A stretch of 64,000 bases of DNA from Brachycybe producta. Lineage: Eukaryota > Arthropoda > Diplopoda > Playtdesmida > Andrognathidae. The stretch spans positions 5,051,383 through 5,115,382 of the forward strand of contig JAUPFP010000005.1 in assembly GCA_036925085.1 (NCBI GenBank). The letters run 5' to 3'. Position numbers and translations under genes: made by a program. Shown one piece after another: positions 10,645-23,500 of this stretch. How positions within the stretch are numbered: position 1 is the stretch's first letter; the number at the start of each line of letters is the position of its first letter. Under the pieces are notes generated by a model. That model did not search any database. It saw only the letters and a program-made list of their open reading frames with translations, and had not been told where the DNA came from.

Positions 10645-13447
10645 AACATCGTGTAAATTCATCGAATGGTCATATTTATTTGCTGCATTTAAATAACATC
10701 AAAAAATCATGTTTAAATTTGTGAAGGTTTATTTTATTTTAAATTTGGCGCCAAAGTTGGGTTTTCCCCTCCCAACTTTTAAAAGCCATGCGACAAAAAG
10801 GACGCTATTTTGGCACCACTTAAAAGTCCGGTTTCCGGCAACACGTGGCCAAAAAAAAAAAGTGACGTCATCTAGGCACGCAAAAATGTGTGACCGGGAT
10901 GGAGTCATTTTTGGCGCCTTTTTAACACAATGTACATGACGCAATTGGGGGGTCGTTTTTTTTTTAAAGGTGGACCAAAAAAAATTTCCATTGAATGAGT
11001 GAGTTTTTGTTTAATGGACAACACACTTAAAAGGTATTTTTAACAACAAAAACACACTTTGGAATTTTTCCAATCTGAGGTCAACCCGAACCAAAACTAC
11101 TTAATCCTCTTGACCAACCCATCTTTTGGGGCCACTGAGAGACAAGATGACCTCTTTTTTTTTTTTGTTTTGTTTTCTCGCTTCTTGACCGGGGGTCGGT
11201 CGGTTGTTAGGAGGAGGAAGAGGGGAGGTGGTTGTCTCCTCCCCTTTGCCCCTTTTTTTTTGGTTTGTCTTCCTTCTTTTCGTCTTCTGGGCCTTTCCTA
11301 ATATCAATCTATATAAATACAGATATAATTATATTTTATATTATGATCGTTAATTGGAAGAAAGAGAGAGAAAAAGAGGGAGGGAGGGGGGGGGGGGGGA
11401 ACGAAGGGACTTTGACTGTTGAAAACGCTTTTCGTAACATTGTTTTCATTATTATTATTACTATTATTATTATTATTATTATTATTATTGCAAGGCTGGC
11501 AAAATACAATGGTGCAATTTTCAAACACGTTATAATAGTTAGATTGGTTTTAGAAAAAGAAGAAGAAAAAAGTTTATTTATTTTGTTAAAGGGGGGGGGG
11601 GGGACAAATATTTAACTGCAATATTACAAAATATATAATTCCGTAATTAACACATAAATGATGAAAGACTTTCCAAAGTTAGGGTGAAAAACAACAAAAA
11701 AACCTGATACTTTTTTTTTGTTTGGTCACAAGTGGTTTTCATTTTGTCGATAGCCCAAATTGAAGTTGTATCCTCAGAACATGATTCCAAAAATCTTGTT
11801 TTATTAAATATATAAGTAAAAGGAATGTTTGAACCCTGTTCATAGGGTTCAAGTTAGAAAAGCTACCTTCGAACTTCAATAGTTTGGCTTCTTCAATTTG
11901 GACCTTAAACATTGGGGAAGTCCATCCGAGTCTGGAGCCCTCATTGGTGTTTGTCCATTTTTTAATGAAATGTTTTCCTTCTTCTTTCCCAAAACTCTTT
12001 AATTACTAATTAAAAGCCTATAAACAAAGGTGTAGAAAAGTCGTCTATACGGATTTTTAGGCGCAACGTTTAAGAGAGAAAAGTTTTTAAAAAAAAATTG
12101 TTGGTAACTAGAATCGTAAATGACTTTAATAAAAAAGGTGGTATTTTCATGACACGGTCATCATCATCATGTCTTTCAAAATAAACGTTTTGAATTAAAT
12201 TTGCTAAAATGCAATTTAATTTATGAACAACAGTTTGTTTTTACACATAAAAAAAATTACGTGTAAAAATAAAACGAATATTGAAAACTGATGGTTATTC
12301 AAATTGCTATATGAACTTAAGTTTATTTTGAAAGATACCAATTGTGTACATCTTAAGTTTTATAAGAGGAAAATCCTCCTTGTGTGATTCATTTACTATT
12401 CTAGTTTCTAAAACACTATACTTCCATTTGCTTCTGAAACACAGAATAAGCAAAGTTCTTATTCGGTTGTTTCAAGAGGTTTTTTTTTTGGATTCTGTTC
12501 TAAATGCTAAAATCATGAAGAAACTTGACATTTGAACTTCAACTTGAACCCTCTGAACATTGTTCCAACATAGAAAACAACGTTGAATAAAACAGGGTAT
12601 TTCCATGTTGAAATAAACGTATTTAGAGGGTTCAAGTTGAAGTACTACGGTTTCTTCTCGAGTTCGAGACAGTTTTTTCTTCTTCTTCAGAACCGTCTTA
12701 ATTAATTCTAACTGAAGAGAAGACATTCAAAGTCGAAATTTCGTTAAAGTTTCTACTTTCCAAACTTAGTTTTGATAATTTTTTATATTAATTTTTTTTT
12801 CTATAAAAACGAGATAAATTTGTTGTGTAGAACAAATTTATTGACACAATTTTTGAGCCATCATTATTTGCATTTATATACAAAGTATGAACATTATAAT
12901 TATATGTATATATTATAGGTGGGATAGGTATTATATTATTATGAAAGAGAGAGAAGAAAAAAAAGAATTTATAAATTTATTTTTCTATTGAGATTAATTT
13001 TTTTCTTTTAAAAAATAACAAGAAAAAGTTGAAATAAACAAAGAAAAAAAAAGGGGGGGGGGGGGAATTAGAGAAGTGATTTTGTGCAATCTAATGTATT
13101 TTTTTTTGTGTAAAAAAGTCCTAACTGTGAAAATTTGAAATATTTAGTCAATTTATTTTTTATTTTATTATAAAATATATATATATATTTTTTAAAATGT
13201 GCAATTTTGTTAATTTTTAAACTCGTGTTACGTTTTCATTGAATTGAAAAAGGTTTCTTATAAAATACAGAAATTTCTGTTTTAGAGAGAGATAGAGAGA
13301 GAAAGAGACAGAGGCTTTTGAACTTTCACTTTTTTGGGTCAAATGGAAAAGAAAAAAAAAAAAGAGAATGAAAGAAAAAAATGATGAAAACATTTTTTGA
13401 TTTGATTCTTAGAAGAAAAAGAAAAAACACAATTTTGAAATTTATTC
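10645..13447. other. 3' flank of the trihelix gene and simple-repeat-rich spacer
   Basis: AT-rich, with poly-T/A runs, 13-14-base G runs (11386-11399, 11591-11603, 13053-13065), an ATT triplet tract near 11451-11488 and a small hairpin (AAAGTTGGG...CCCAACTTT) at 10752-10778. Open frames here consist of translated simple repeats and are not credible genes. It probably contains the trihelix 3' UTR, but its end cannot be placed. Confidence 0.5.
12534..12680. repeat. Short hairpin repeat with CAACTTGAACCCTCTGAA ends (family E)
   Basis: Inverted ends CTTCAACTTGAACCCTCT / AGAGGGTTCAAGTTGAAG with a short AT-rich middle, followed by a GGTTTCTTCT word. Relatives: 54013-54070 (CTATGTTGGAA...AGAGGGTTCAAGTTGAAG), a fragment near 11830-11860 and one near 16300. 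Function unknown. Confidence 0.55.
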
Positions 13448-13841
13448 GAGATCCTACGGAGCCCTGTAAAGGACATGCGAGATTTTTTTTTAAAATCTCG
13501 ACATTTCGACTTTAATTTCGAAATTTCGACTTTAATCTCGACATTTCGACTTTTAATCTCTCTTATTCGGTCATGTTAATTATGCCATGTTGTGCGCACC
13601 ATACTCTAATAATTAAATTATTGCTGCTACAAGAGGTCGCTTGCAATAATTTAATTATTAGAGTATGGTGCGCACAACATGGCATAATTAACATGACCGA
13701 ATAAAAGAGATTAAAAGTCGAAATGTCGAGATTAAAAGTCGAAATGTCGAGATTAAAAGTCGAAATGTCGAGATTAAAAGTCGAAATGTCGAGATTTTAA
13801 AAAAAAATCTCGCCTGTCCTTTACAGGGCTCCGTCAGATCC
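13448..13841. repeat. Large palindrome with internal 21-bp tandem units
   Basis: Two arms of about 185 bp are near-perfect inverted copies around a loop of ~18 bases (TGCTACAAGAGGTCGCTT, near 13625-13642). Outer ends are ACGGAGCCCTGTAAAGGACA / TGTCCTTTACAGGGCTCCGT. Each arm carries tandem units containing AAAAGTCGAAATGTCGAGATT: about three in the left arm and four in the right, so the arms differ by unit number. The inner arm (CATGTTGTGCGCACCATAC...) is identical on both sides. It is probably a foldback transposon; the related end word GAGCCCTG...GGACATG recurs at 30.1 kb. Confidence 0.9.
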
Positions 13842-13845
13842 TCCT

Positions 13846-14430
13846 CGTCTTTCGAACTTTCTGATTTATTCTGGTTTTTTAGGAAAACTAAGAGGAAACT
13901 AGAATATGTTTTAGAAACTAGAAAAGTGATAGCGTAATCACGAGAGCTCGGAATTTTATGCAATATCAAAGTATATGTTTCTCAATCTATGACCCAAGGG
14001 CCAATTGCGAAGTAACAATACAGTTTAGATAAACCAACAATAAGTATGGTTTTTATAGTCAAAAACACCACTGGTTAGAGGCTAGAACTTTCTAGTTGAC
14101 AGCTAATAGTAACGAAACATCTAGCCTCTAATCAGCCTTTTTGATTAGAAAAAGAGCCATAATTGCAGCTGCTCTCTATTGGCTCTATGTGCTCTCTGCA
14201 CAATTGGCACTTGGGCCACAAATTGAGAAACATTTGCTTGAGATATTGCATAAAAATCCGAGCCTTAGTAATCACTTAAGAGTATATTTTCATGTTTGAT
14301 ATATTTTAAAATAAACTTTTTATAAGGCAAAACTTAAAATATCATTTGCTTTAAGCGTCGTCGTCTTGTTCAAAAACTTGATTCATTTTCTCAAACTAAC
14401 ATTAAAAAGCTTATTTTGTAAGATCTTCCT
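13846..14430. repeat. Family B hairpin repeat interrupted by a later insertion
   Basis: The left half (13846-13941) and the right half (from 14268) together match other family B copies: TTTAGAAACTAGAA...GTAATCAC then TTAAGAGTATATTTTCATG, TTTTAAAATAAACTTTTTA and AAGCTTATTTTG. A 326-bp element splits it at 13942-14267. Confidence 0.65.
13942..14267. mobile_element. hAT-like MITE nested in family B repeat, perfect 8-bp target duplication
   Basis: The flanks are identical 8-mers GTAATCAC (13934-13941 and 14268-14275), and removing the insert restores the family B sequence. The ends are inverted: GAGAGCTCGGAATTTTATGC against GCATAAAAATCCGAGCCTTA, with pairing continuing through ATGTTTCTCAAT / ATTGAGAAACAT. 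An 8-bp duplication is typical of hAT transposition. No coding capacity. Confidence 0.85.
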
Positions 14431-17400
14431 ATTTTTTTTCTTCCTGGACCACGTCATTGAAAAATATCAACATGAAAAATAAGACTACCAGCATTAGAGG
14501 ACTTTCATTAATCTTTATTCTGCACATGCGCATAACCTTTGCAGCGCCGTCATATTCGTAACCACGTCTGATGCTCTCGTTACGGTCATGCAGCTAATGT
14601 AACGCATACAGCATTTACAGACAAAAATGACGTCAAAACGACGTCACAGCAGGCGGCGCCTTGTAACGTGATGTTTCTTTAATGCCATATGCGGTGCATT
14701 AGCTTGCATAATCGGCAACGAGAGAAATAACGTAACCTAACCCGAACTGCGCATGTGCAGAATAAATATATTAGTGAAATTTTCCTCTGATGGAGCTTCT
14801 AGTTTCGAAAAAGATATTCAAGATTCTCGTTGTTTTTGCATCTGAAAGACGCGAGATATAATCGGAATTTACACACTTTTCAACCAAATTTTTTAATCAG
14901 AAAAGTTCTTTTCTTATAAATTTGACGACTGTTTTTATTACACACGACTTATTTTTTCATTTGAAGTTTCTTGTTTTATTTTAAAACTTTGGTGTAATAC
15001 TTTTGTTTTTATTAGTTTTTGATAATTACTTTTCTGAAATATAAATCGTATTTTAAGATGATGATGATGAAGAAGAAAACCCGATTTAACTTTTTTTTTT
15101 TGTTACTTCTTCTTTGACTTTTTAAAAGAATCCAAAGAATTTCATTTCCTTTAAGAGAAAAACTCTGAAAAGAGAACCTGGCTTTTTAAAGAAAGAGAGA
15201 AAAAAAAACCAGTCTTGTGTTTTTCTTCAGGGATTTCTCGTTTTATTTCACTGATTTTTCCGACCCCACGAGAACCTAATGACCTCCCATGTTGTTAGTT
15301 CTTCTAAGTTTCTAACCCCCCCCCTCCCCCCTCTTTAATATCCCCCCTCTAACACTCCCCTTTGGACAGTCAATGTACTGAACGCCATGATAAACACAGA
15401 TCATAATATAAAAATTGTCCCAATCATATATTTATGCGAGTTTCCATGACATTTTTTTAAAGAAAATACTATTTTCGATTTTGAAAGAAGGAAATTTACA
15501 ATCCAACAAACTTATTTGTCTTTAAAAGTGTAGATGAGATAAGAGAGGAGGAGGTGGAGGTGGAGGCTAGTTTTATTTTTAGATTCAAAAAAAAAAAAAA
15601 AATGAACATCAACCATGAAAATAACGTAATTATAATAAGGTTCCTAAAAATCCTGTTTTACCAGGAATTGTTCAAATTTAAACATTGATGATGAATTTTT
15701 GAAAAAAAAAGATGCTGTAAAATGTACAATTATTGTTTTCTGAAATGGCGTAATTTTTTTTTTTGTTAAAAGTTCAAATATTTGAGAGAAACTTTTATTA
15801 AAATAGTTCTAAAGTTGAGAGTCTAAACTGAATAACAGCTAAATTTGATAAACTAAGCGGGGATTTTATTCAATTTTTCAACAACAACAAAAAAAATTCG
15901 ATAAAAAGTAGAAAGTTTTTTATGGCTCGAATCACCTTTCTGCTATATTTATCTTTTAATTTGTGGGTTTCATATTAAAATAGAAATTATATTAACAAAA
16001 AATTCTCGAAAAATTTCCATTTTATTTCTCGTCAGTTTTCATTATTTTTTATTCTAATTATTTGCTTCTTCTTTAACCCCAAATTTTCACATTAATATTT
16101 CTTTATATTCACAACTTATCATCACAGAGCTGTAATTTTGACGTTTGAAAACGTCACTTGAACTCTGAATACTTCTGCGTTTCGAAAAACAACTTAACAA
16201 AAAAAAAAACCTCTAAGTGTTATATAAACTAGAATAGCCAATCAATGACCCTACAAAAATATTTCTTCGTTTTTTGATTTCTTTTAGAAAAATAAAACTT
16301 TTTTTCGTTCAAGTTGAAGTGGAAAAAACCATAGTAGAGAATTTGAAATTGTTTTCATTTGAAAATATTCTCATTCATTTGCATATTTTGCAAAATGGCT
16401 ACTTATAAAACTTGATGATAACAGCTGAAGTTGTAATATGAGTTAAATAAATAGAAATTTTATCCAATTTTTTTTTTCGCAAAATTCCAACGAAAACTCC
16501 TTTTCTTTGATCAAAATTGAAGAAGGAAACTTTAGTTATTTCAACATCAACTTTTGTACCCTTTTGAGGGTTTCATTTCCAACATAGAAAACCCCTTGTT
16601 TTATTGGTAGGATTCTTTTGGACAGGGTTTTTCCGTGGATGGAAGGAACGTTTTGCTTTAGAGGGGTCCCGCACATGCAGAAAAAGCAAACTGAAAGTGC
16701 GACTGAAAGTAGAATTCTGTTTTATTTGGCAGACAGTAGTAGACTGGGAAAAAAGGCAAAATATTGTTGCCTCGCCATAAGAGGAAGCTTATGACGTCAG
16801 AGGGAAAAGAGTTGACAAAAATTAAAACTGTATGTCATTTAGGCTGATTGAAAAGGGATGATGATAATAGAAACGTTTTAAACAGTTTAAACAATAGGAT
16901 TTTTTTTTTGCGTTCTTTTATTACGGTGCCCCCCTTTTATCAGACAAAGTGACACATGCCTAAATTTATTGTAAAACCCCTGTGACGTCACAAACTTTAT
17001 CTTACGGTGTGAGGCAGGCAACTAGAATGGATTTAAATTAGATAAATATTTTCAGTCGGCGTTTTCTGCACGTTTTGCAGATTTTCTTACTCAATTTAGC
17101 CTCTTCTTTTTTTTAAACTCATTACGTTTAGTTTTCTGAGCCTTTTTTAAATCGTTTTTAGCTCTTATTCCACAAGTTTATTTCTAGTTTAGCTGTTATT
17201 CATGTTTAGCAGCAATTGTAGCTGTTATTCAATGAAATGCTCGTTAAACTCTCAATTAAAAAAAACACATAAAGAGACCCCGATTGTGAGACAAAGAGAG
17301 AAACGAATGTTTGTCCGGTTTGTGTGTGTGTTGAGTGGGAATATTATTTTTACCCCCGGATCCCCCCCCCCCCCCTTCTTCTCTTCTAAAATGTAATGTA

Positions 17401-18473
17401 ATGTTGTATTCAATGTGAATATAATAATGTTGGATGGATGGATGGAGTGCACTGAACTCCACTCGGCCTCTAACAACCTACGATTAGTATGCACATCTTA
17501 TAACACCAACCACACCACTAGTAGCAAAAATGGCAACAGAGAAAAAGAGAAAAATAACTACTAAAAGATCGGGTTCACTATTTTTTATGGTATTTTAAAC
17601 ATAACCAGACCTATCTCTCTCTCTTGAATTAATTTTCTAATCCTTGTTCACTTTTTAATTTTCCTATTTAAAGTTGTAAACGATTCAACCGATTTTTCTT
17701 TTATGTATTTTTTTTTTCTTTCTGAACTTCTCTTCCAAATGTCAAATTTTGCATATTCTGGTTTCTTTAAATTGTGGGTCGCCAGCCGTTTTTTTTTTTT
17801 TCTCTTCTTCTTCTTTATAATAATTTTCTTCCTCCAACAACAAAAAAATTAACCAGACGATGCCTTAAAATTTGTTATTACAAACACATAAAGAAGAGAT
17901 AAAATAATTCCATATAATATATATTGTAATTAATCTCATTTGCATCATAATTCAATGAGATTTTTTTTTTGACGGTGTACAAAAAAAAAGAAGCATTTAT
18001 TCAGATTTTTTTTGGGAGGTGCCTCATAAAATACTCAATAATTTCATTAAACAAAATATGAACAATTTTTATTAAAAATAACTAAATTTATTACTTTAAA
18101 AATAGTATTTTTTTTTTTCCTCGGTGGGGTTTGTTCGTCACTTATGTTTTATTCTAACTAGAAGTAAAGATTAATTTTGGGTGCCATGGCCTTTAATTAT
18201 AATAAGAACCGATGACGACGAAGAGAGAGGTTGCGAGCGATACGATCTCTGCGCACTTTAGCACTTTAAAGTACACAATGTGAGTACTGAGTACACCGTA
18301 CGGTGTATGTGTGTGTGTGAACTCTATTCGTACTTTTTCCTCATCCGAGGAGTGCAACGTTTTCAAGTGGCGCTTCACTTCCCGTCACGTTAGTAGTTTG
18401 TTACTTTTCTCCAGAAAAGTATAAAGATTCGGGAATCATTCGAGTGACTTCTTTGAAAATATATATTCTTGAG
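14431..18473. other. AT-rich intergenic DNA without recognised genes
   Basis: Long AT-rich stretch with poly-A/T tracts, a run of 14 C at 17362-17375, short CT and GGA repeats, and a family E fragment near 16300. No conserved peptide was found in either strand. Moderate-GC patches at 14520-14770 and 16660-17020 contain repeated GACGTCA words (for example 14630-14646, 16793 and 16982) but no frame that I recognise. Confidence 0.5.
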
Positions 18474-18846
18474 GTGGTTTTAAGTGTAAACCGCCTTTCG
18501 AACTCTTTGATTATTCTGTCTTTCAGGAGCAAAATGAAGAGAAACTTCAATATGTTTTAGAAACTAGAAGAGTAGCTCAGTCACTAAAGGATAATTTCAT
18601 GTTGATATCTTTCAAAATAACCTTTTTATGTGAGTTTGAAAAGCACCTAACTTTAAATAAGACAATATTTCTTAATTTTTGTCTATAAAAATCTATTTTG
18701 AAATATAACAACACAACATGCAAATACCCTTGTGTGATTGAGCTACCCTTCTAGTTTCTAAAATACTTTCTAGTTTTTTCTTAATTTTGCGCCTGAAAGC
18801 CGGTAGAGATGATCGGAGTTCGAAAAATCAACTGTTCATAAACCAA
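18474..18846. repeat. Dispersed hairpin repeat (family B), near-complete copy
   Basis: Starts GGTGGTTTTAAGTGTAAACC and ends in AATCAACTGTTCATAAACC. The two halves are imperfect inverted copies: TTTTAGAAACTAGAAGAGTAG pairs with CTACCCTTCTAGTTTCTAAA, and GATATCTTTCAAAATAA with TATTTTGAAATATAAC. A further decayed relative follows at about 19098-19335. Confidence 0.75.
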
Positions 18847-19359
18847 TCCAAAGCTAGAACTCTCTGGTGTGTCTCATTGCTGGAAAAAAAAATGATAAAA
18901 ATGTGACAGTCATACGTTATGCTATTAATGCATGCGATTTATCATTTTATAAGTACCACGAGTCAGTCATATGACAGTATTTGTCATAACGTTATTTTGT
19001 AATTTGCTTTTGTGACTAATACAAGGGTATGAGTTAGATATGACAGTTTTATTATCTTTCTGCAATGACTCTCCCTGTTCACTCTGTTAGGAAAACACTT
19101 GATGAAAAATTCGAAAGCGTTTTTTTTTTTTTTTGGAAACTAGAAGAGTAACTAAATCTCGTAAGAAATTTCATGTTGATATTTTTGACAATGATCAATA
19201 TTTAGGTTTTTGAAGAATTGTATTTGTCATAAGTTTGATGACAAATACAAGATATGAACATGTAAAGATCCGTTATCATAGTGATGTACAAGTCTAGTTT
19301 CTAAACCACTTTCCAGTTCATATTTTTACTTCTAAAACGTGGAGTAGCCACAGTTTTAG

Positions 19360-19551
19360 TGCCTTGGCACACGGACCACTTTTGAGTAGTCATAGTGTTC
19401 TACTGCAAAATGTTGTCGCAGATGGCCGAGCTATGGTTTGACTTTGGTATTGCTCTGATAAGACCGCCGGATCTTTGCATACAATTCACATGCCGACTTC
19501 ATCTTGCAGTCAAACTCGACCACTAAAAAGTGGTTCGTGTGACAAAGCACT
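19360..19551. repeat. Family C MITE, copy 2
   Basis: The clearest copy: left end GTGCCTTGGCACACGGACCA and right end AAGTGGTTCGTGTGACAAAGCAC are inverted repeats of about 20 bp. Inner blocks CTGCAAAATGTTGTCGC and GACTTCATCTTGCAGTC also pair. Non-coding. Confidence 0.75.
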
Positions 19552-20473
19552 TATTTCAGCCTTGTCATTTACATATTTTGCAGTGACCACTTAAGAGATC
19601 GTCTTAATTTGAAAAAGTGACAAAACTACTAAAGAAACGGAAATCATTTAATATTATTGCTATTAGTTCTTCTATCACAAATATTCATAACTAATAAAAA
19701 AACAGCATTTGTAATATTGTGAAGTTTTGCAAATATTTAAAAACAAATTAAGGTGTAGTTTTTTTTACATTTTAGTGATAGAAAATATTGGTAAGTTTTA
19801 CAGTTTGTCGGAACCACTGACGGATATTTATTGGACAGATTTCTCCACAAGTCAAAAGTGTTAAAAAAAAAAACTTTAGTACAAATTGTACTCGTACTGA
19901 TGAAATGAAAGAATGTCCCAAACTAACCTTAAGACTAAAAAAACGTCCAAAATTATATTTTTTTTTTTTTGGTAAGAAAAAGAATATTATATTTTTCTAT
20001 AATATGTTTCTAATTATGTGATGTTTTTAATTCTTCTCATATTTTGTGGGGATTTTTGTTGTTGCGCTGCTCAACTTTTTAAGTGTACCGAAAGGGTGAA
20101 TGGAATGAAATTAAAACGTTAACTAGCTTTATTATATATACATACAAACCACACATTTTTTTTACAGTATTTTTTTCTTCTTCTTAAGTTAGAACAGTTG
20201 GTACGAAAGTGTGTTCTGACTTTTGTGTTCGCGGTTGTTTTGTTTGTTTGTTCAAATAAATGAAAGAATATTTCTTTATTATTATTTTTATCACAATAGA
20301 TAAAAGGTGCAAAGAGATTTAACTTTTTTGTGGTAACAATTGTTTGTTTTTTAAAAAATAATTTAAATTAAAAAGTTGTATTTTTTTTTTTTCTTTCAAA
20401 TAAATAATTGGTTTTTTAATTCTCGTTTTTTTTTTTCAAAAAAAAAAACTTTCTGATTGGTGACGTTACAATT

Positions 20474-20479
20474 TTTATT
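20474..20479 (-). terminator. Probable SLC33A1 poly(A) signal
   Basis: TTTATT on the + strand (AATAAA on the coding strand) lies 39 bases beyond the stop codon. Position fits a short 3' UTR. Several other AT-rich hexamers are nearby, so this is tentative. Confidence 0.45.
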
Positions 20480-20517
20480 TTTCTATTTAAAAATAAACTC
20501 ATTTTTTTTTGTGTGTT

Positions 20518-23500
20518 TTAGTTTGTCCTCCAAGCAGATTCTTGAAGTGACTGCATTCTGCGGACTTGCTTTTTACCCCAGAATAACCACAAGAATCCGA
20601 TCGCGACGCAGATCACACACTCGATGTAGTAGCCGTCGATGACGGTCTCGCAGTTTCCGCCGGTCGATTTGCAAACCTACAAGAAGAAGAAGGTGAGGGG
20701 GGAAAAACAAACCCTCAAGTCATTACTATTAGCAAATCTAACGAGGGGAGAGCCGGTTGTTAAAGAATAAGAAGAAAAAAAACAAGTAACTCGTCTAAGA
20801 AAGAAAAGAGACTAAAAACCTCTTCTTGCATAATTTAAAAGAGGTTAATAAGTCTTCTCGATTCAAGAGAATGGACTTTGCATATGATTAAAGGTGATGA
20901 CAGGTGTTAATTACGAGTGTCTGGTTTACTTTTAGTTCTGTTTCCGTGTCGCAATTGGTCGCCTCGTCGCTACTGCTGCCGACGCAACTCTTGAGGGTGA
21001 GCGAGTCGATGAAGTAGAGGGCAACGGTCACTGGCCAATTGCCACCGAGATTAGCTAACGTATTTACGAGTGTCATGTAAGTGCCGCCGATGGCTGGATC
21101 GCTAATCTTTGCAAAGAAAGACATGATTGCAACGAACATGCTGTAGAGCGCAACCTGAAATTGCAAATTACAAAAATTGGCCTTTAGATACACGAGATGA
21201 GAACGGAAGGAAGGTGTATATTACAAAAGATGAGGAGGCTCACCTGATGAAATGCGTAAAGGACCATAACTATGCCGTAAAAATAATACGGATATTGTCC
21301 CGTCGAAATCTGCATGCTTGGTGTTAACCAGACAAGTACAGGATAGATGAGACCAAATAATAACCTTTGTAAACAGTCGCATTTAACGTTTTAGTAAAAA
21401 AAAATTACAATGGGAACTATTTATTTCTCTTAATGTTTGTAAAACAACTTTCAGAGGAAATATGAAATTGTTTTAACAACTAGAAGAGTAAGAGTATTTA
21501 ATGTTCTTGTCATTAATAACAAAACAATTGTTGATTTTAGGAATTTTTGTCTTAGAAACGAAAATCCCTAAAACCGTCAATTGTTTTGTTATTACACATT
21601 TGTATGATAGAACAAGTGTTAAAAAGAAGGTCTGCGGCAGTATTGCTATGCAATAAATGTATTTTCCTCTCGTTCCAAGTCACAAGGTAGAGTGTGTTAA
21701 ATAAACACCTGAAAGGATAAGCACGAATCAAAACGTCGAGTGGTTTTGGTCCAGCCGTGTATCGACTTATTATCAACGGCAGAACGATTTGAAGGGGCAT
21801 CAGAGGAATGGCAAGAAGGGCCAGTTTGTCCTTCGGGACACCGTAATCTCCGAGTTTAAGCATCGTAACTGCATCCGGAGCTGCAAATCCCATCTTGTTA
21901 AAAAGAAAAAATCATTACTATCGTTTTATACTCTTGAAACAGTTAAAACATTTGTCTTAATAATAAAACCTTCATAGTTAGAAGAAAAAGGATGAGAAGA
22001 CGCATCGACGGCAGTTGTATTATCTTCAGAAGAACTTTGAATGTGTCTACTATGCCGCATTCTGGTTCCGATTCGTTACGATCGGCCGGCCGTTCTCTCT
22101 TCATGATCCACACAATAGTTGTAGTGATGATGTACACAAAGCTCCAGAAATACAAGAAATCTATATATACGAAGTCAGAAAAATAAGAAAACGTTTTAAA
22201 AATTATTTATAATGACTTGTTCCCTCTTTTCTGCCCGTTTTTTTTTTCCCTTTCTAACCAGACAAAGTCGTCAATCCTTCGTCTTTTGGTTCCGAACGCA
22301 AATATTTGTTGCAGAAATCTGAAGACTCGAGTGCGAGGAACACGACGTAGCCCACGAAGTAACCGGCCGTCTGACCGATGCAGTTACAGGTTGATGCATA
22401 ACCCACGTTACGTCTGAAATGGAAATCGTAAGTTCGTTTTTTTCTTCTTATCATTTTAATTGTGTAATATTACACAAACTAATAACTTTTTATACTGTCT
22501 ACTTGAATCTGCTTTAAGGTGGTTTTCAAGTGTAAACGCGTCTCAAACTCTGATTATTCTGTCTTCCAATTGCAAAACTGAGAGAAACTTGACTGTGTTT
22601 TAGAAACTCGAAGGGTTTAGCTCATTCACTTATGGTTATATTTACACTTGATATCTTTCAAAATAAGCTTTTTATTGCAGTTTGAAAATGACCCCAAAGT
22701 TAAGCAGACAACAACGTTTAGCAGACGATATTTTTTTTAAAAATTTTGTCAATAAGAAGTTTATTTTGAAAGATACGAGTCTATCAACGTGAAAATAGCG
22801 TAAAGTGATTAAGCTACTCTTCTAGGTATTTCTGTTTTCTCGCAATTTTGCTCTTTAAAGACAGAATTAATGAATAGTTCCTAAAATCAGCTTGTTTTCC
22901 ATGAAAACTGAACCGGTCAATGCAGGACTCCATAGTAAAGACAACGGATAAAAAGTGCCCCATATGAAGAAGGCTCAAGAAACGAATGTGAACCTAGAGA
23001 GCATCGTTAGCGCCCAACCGTCAACCGCAATGTCTTGAGTGGCCGCTAAGAAACACAGGAAGAAGAAAACCGCAGTTATGGTGTAAACTCGAGGTTCCTC
23101 GTCCGTTCCGTCACGAAACAGATCCTGAGCTGTCATCGAGAGAACCCACATGAAGATCCCGATGAGATACTGCGTTGGAATGAGCCATGATTTTCTCCTT
23201 CCCATCTTTCGAAAGAATATGGAATCGACCAGAGGAGCCCACAGAAGTTTGATGCTAAACGGCCAGTTGACAAAACTGAAAACTGCCTGCTGTCGATACG
23301 TTACGTGTCTGTTCTGAAGGATCATCGGAATAGCAGACGAAAGACCGAGAGGAATACCTTGCAATACGTATAGGAATGTCAATAGACAAATGTTACCCCA
23401 ATCACCATGGAGCCTGGAATGTTGTACGGACTTGGACGACGGCCCATTGGCCTTTCCTTGTACCTCTACATCGGTTGACGGAAGCAAGCTATACATTGAT

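Noticed and set aside
9283..10662. Several open frames on both strands overlapping the trihelix gene
   Set aside because: They are shadows of the real frame; only the + frame from 9325 carries a recognisable domain.
11059..11615. Open frames rich in Gly, Arg, Ile or Asn runs
   Set aside because: Produced by poly-G and ATT repeats.
13740..13800. CRISPR-like array
   Set aside because: Units are contiguous 21-mers without unique spacers and the genome is eukaryotic.
13688..13969. Open frame with repeated ISTFRLL segments
   Set aside because: It is the translated tandem unit of the palindrome arm.
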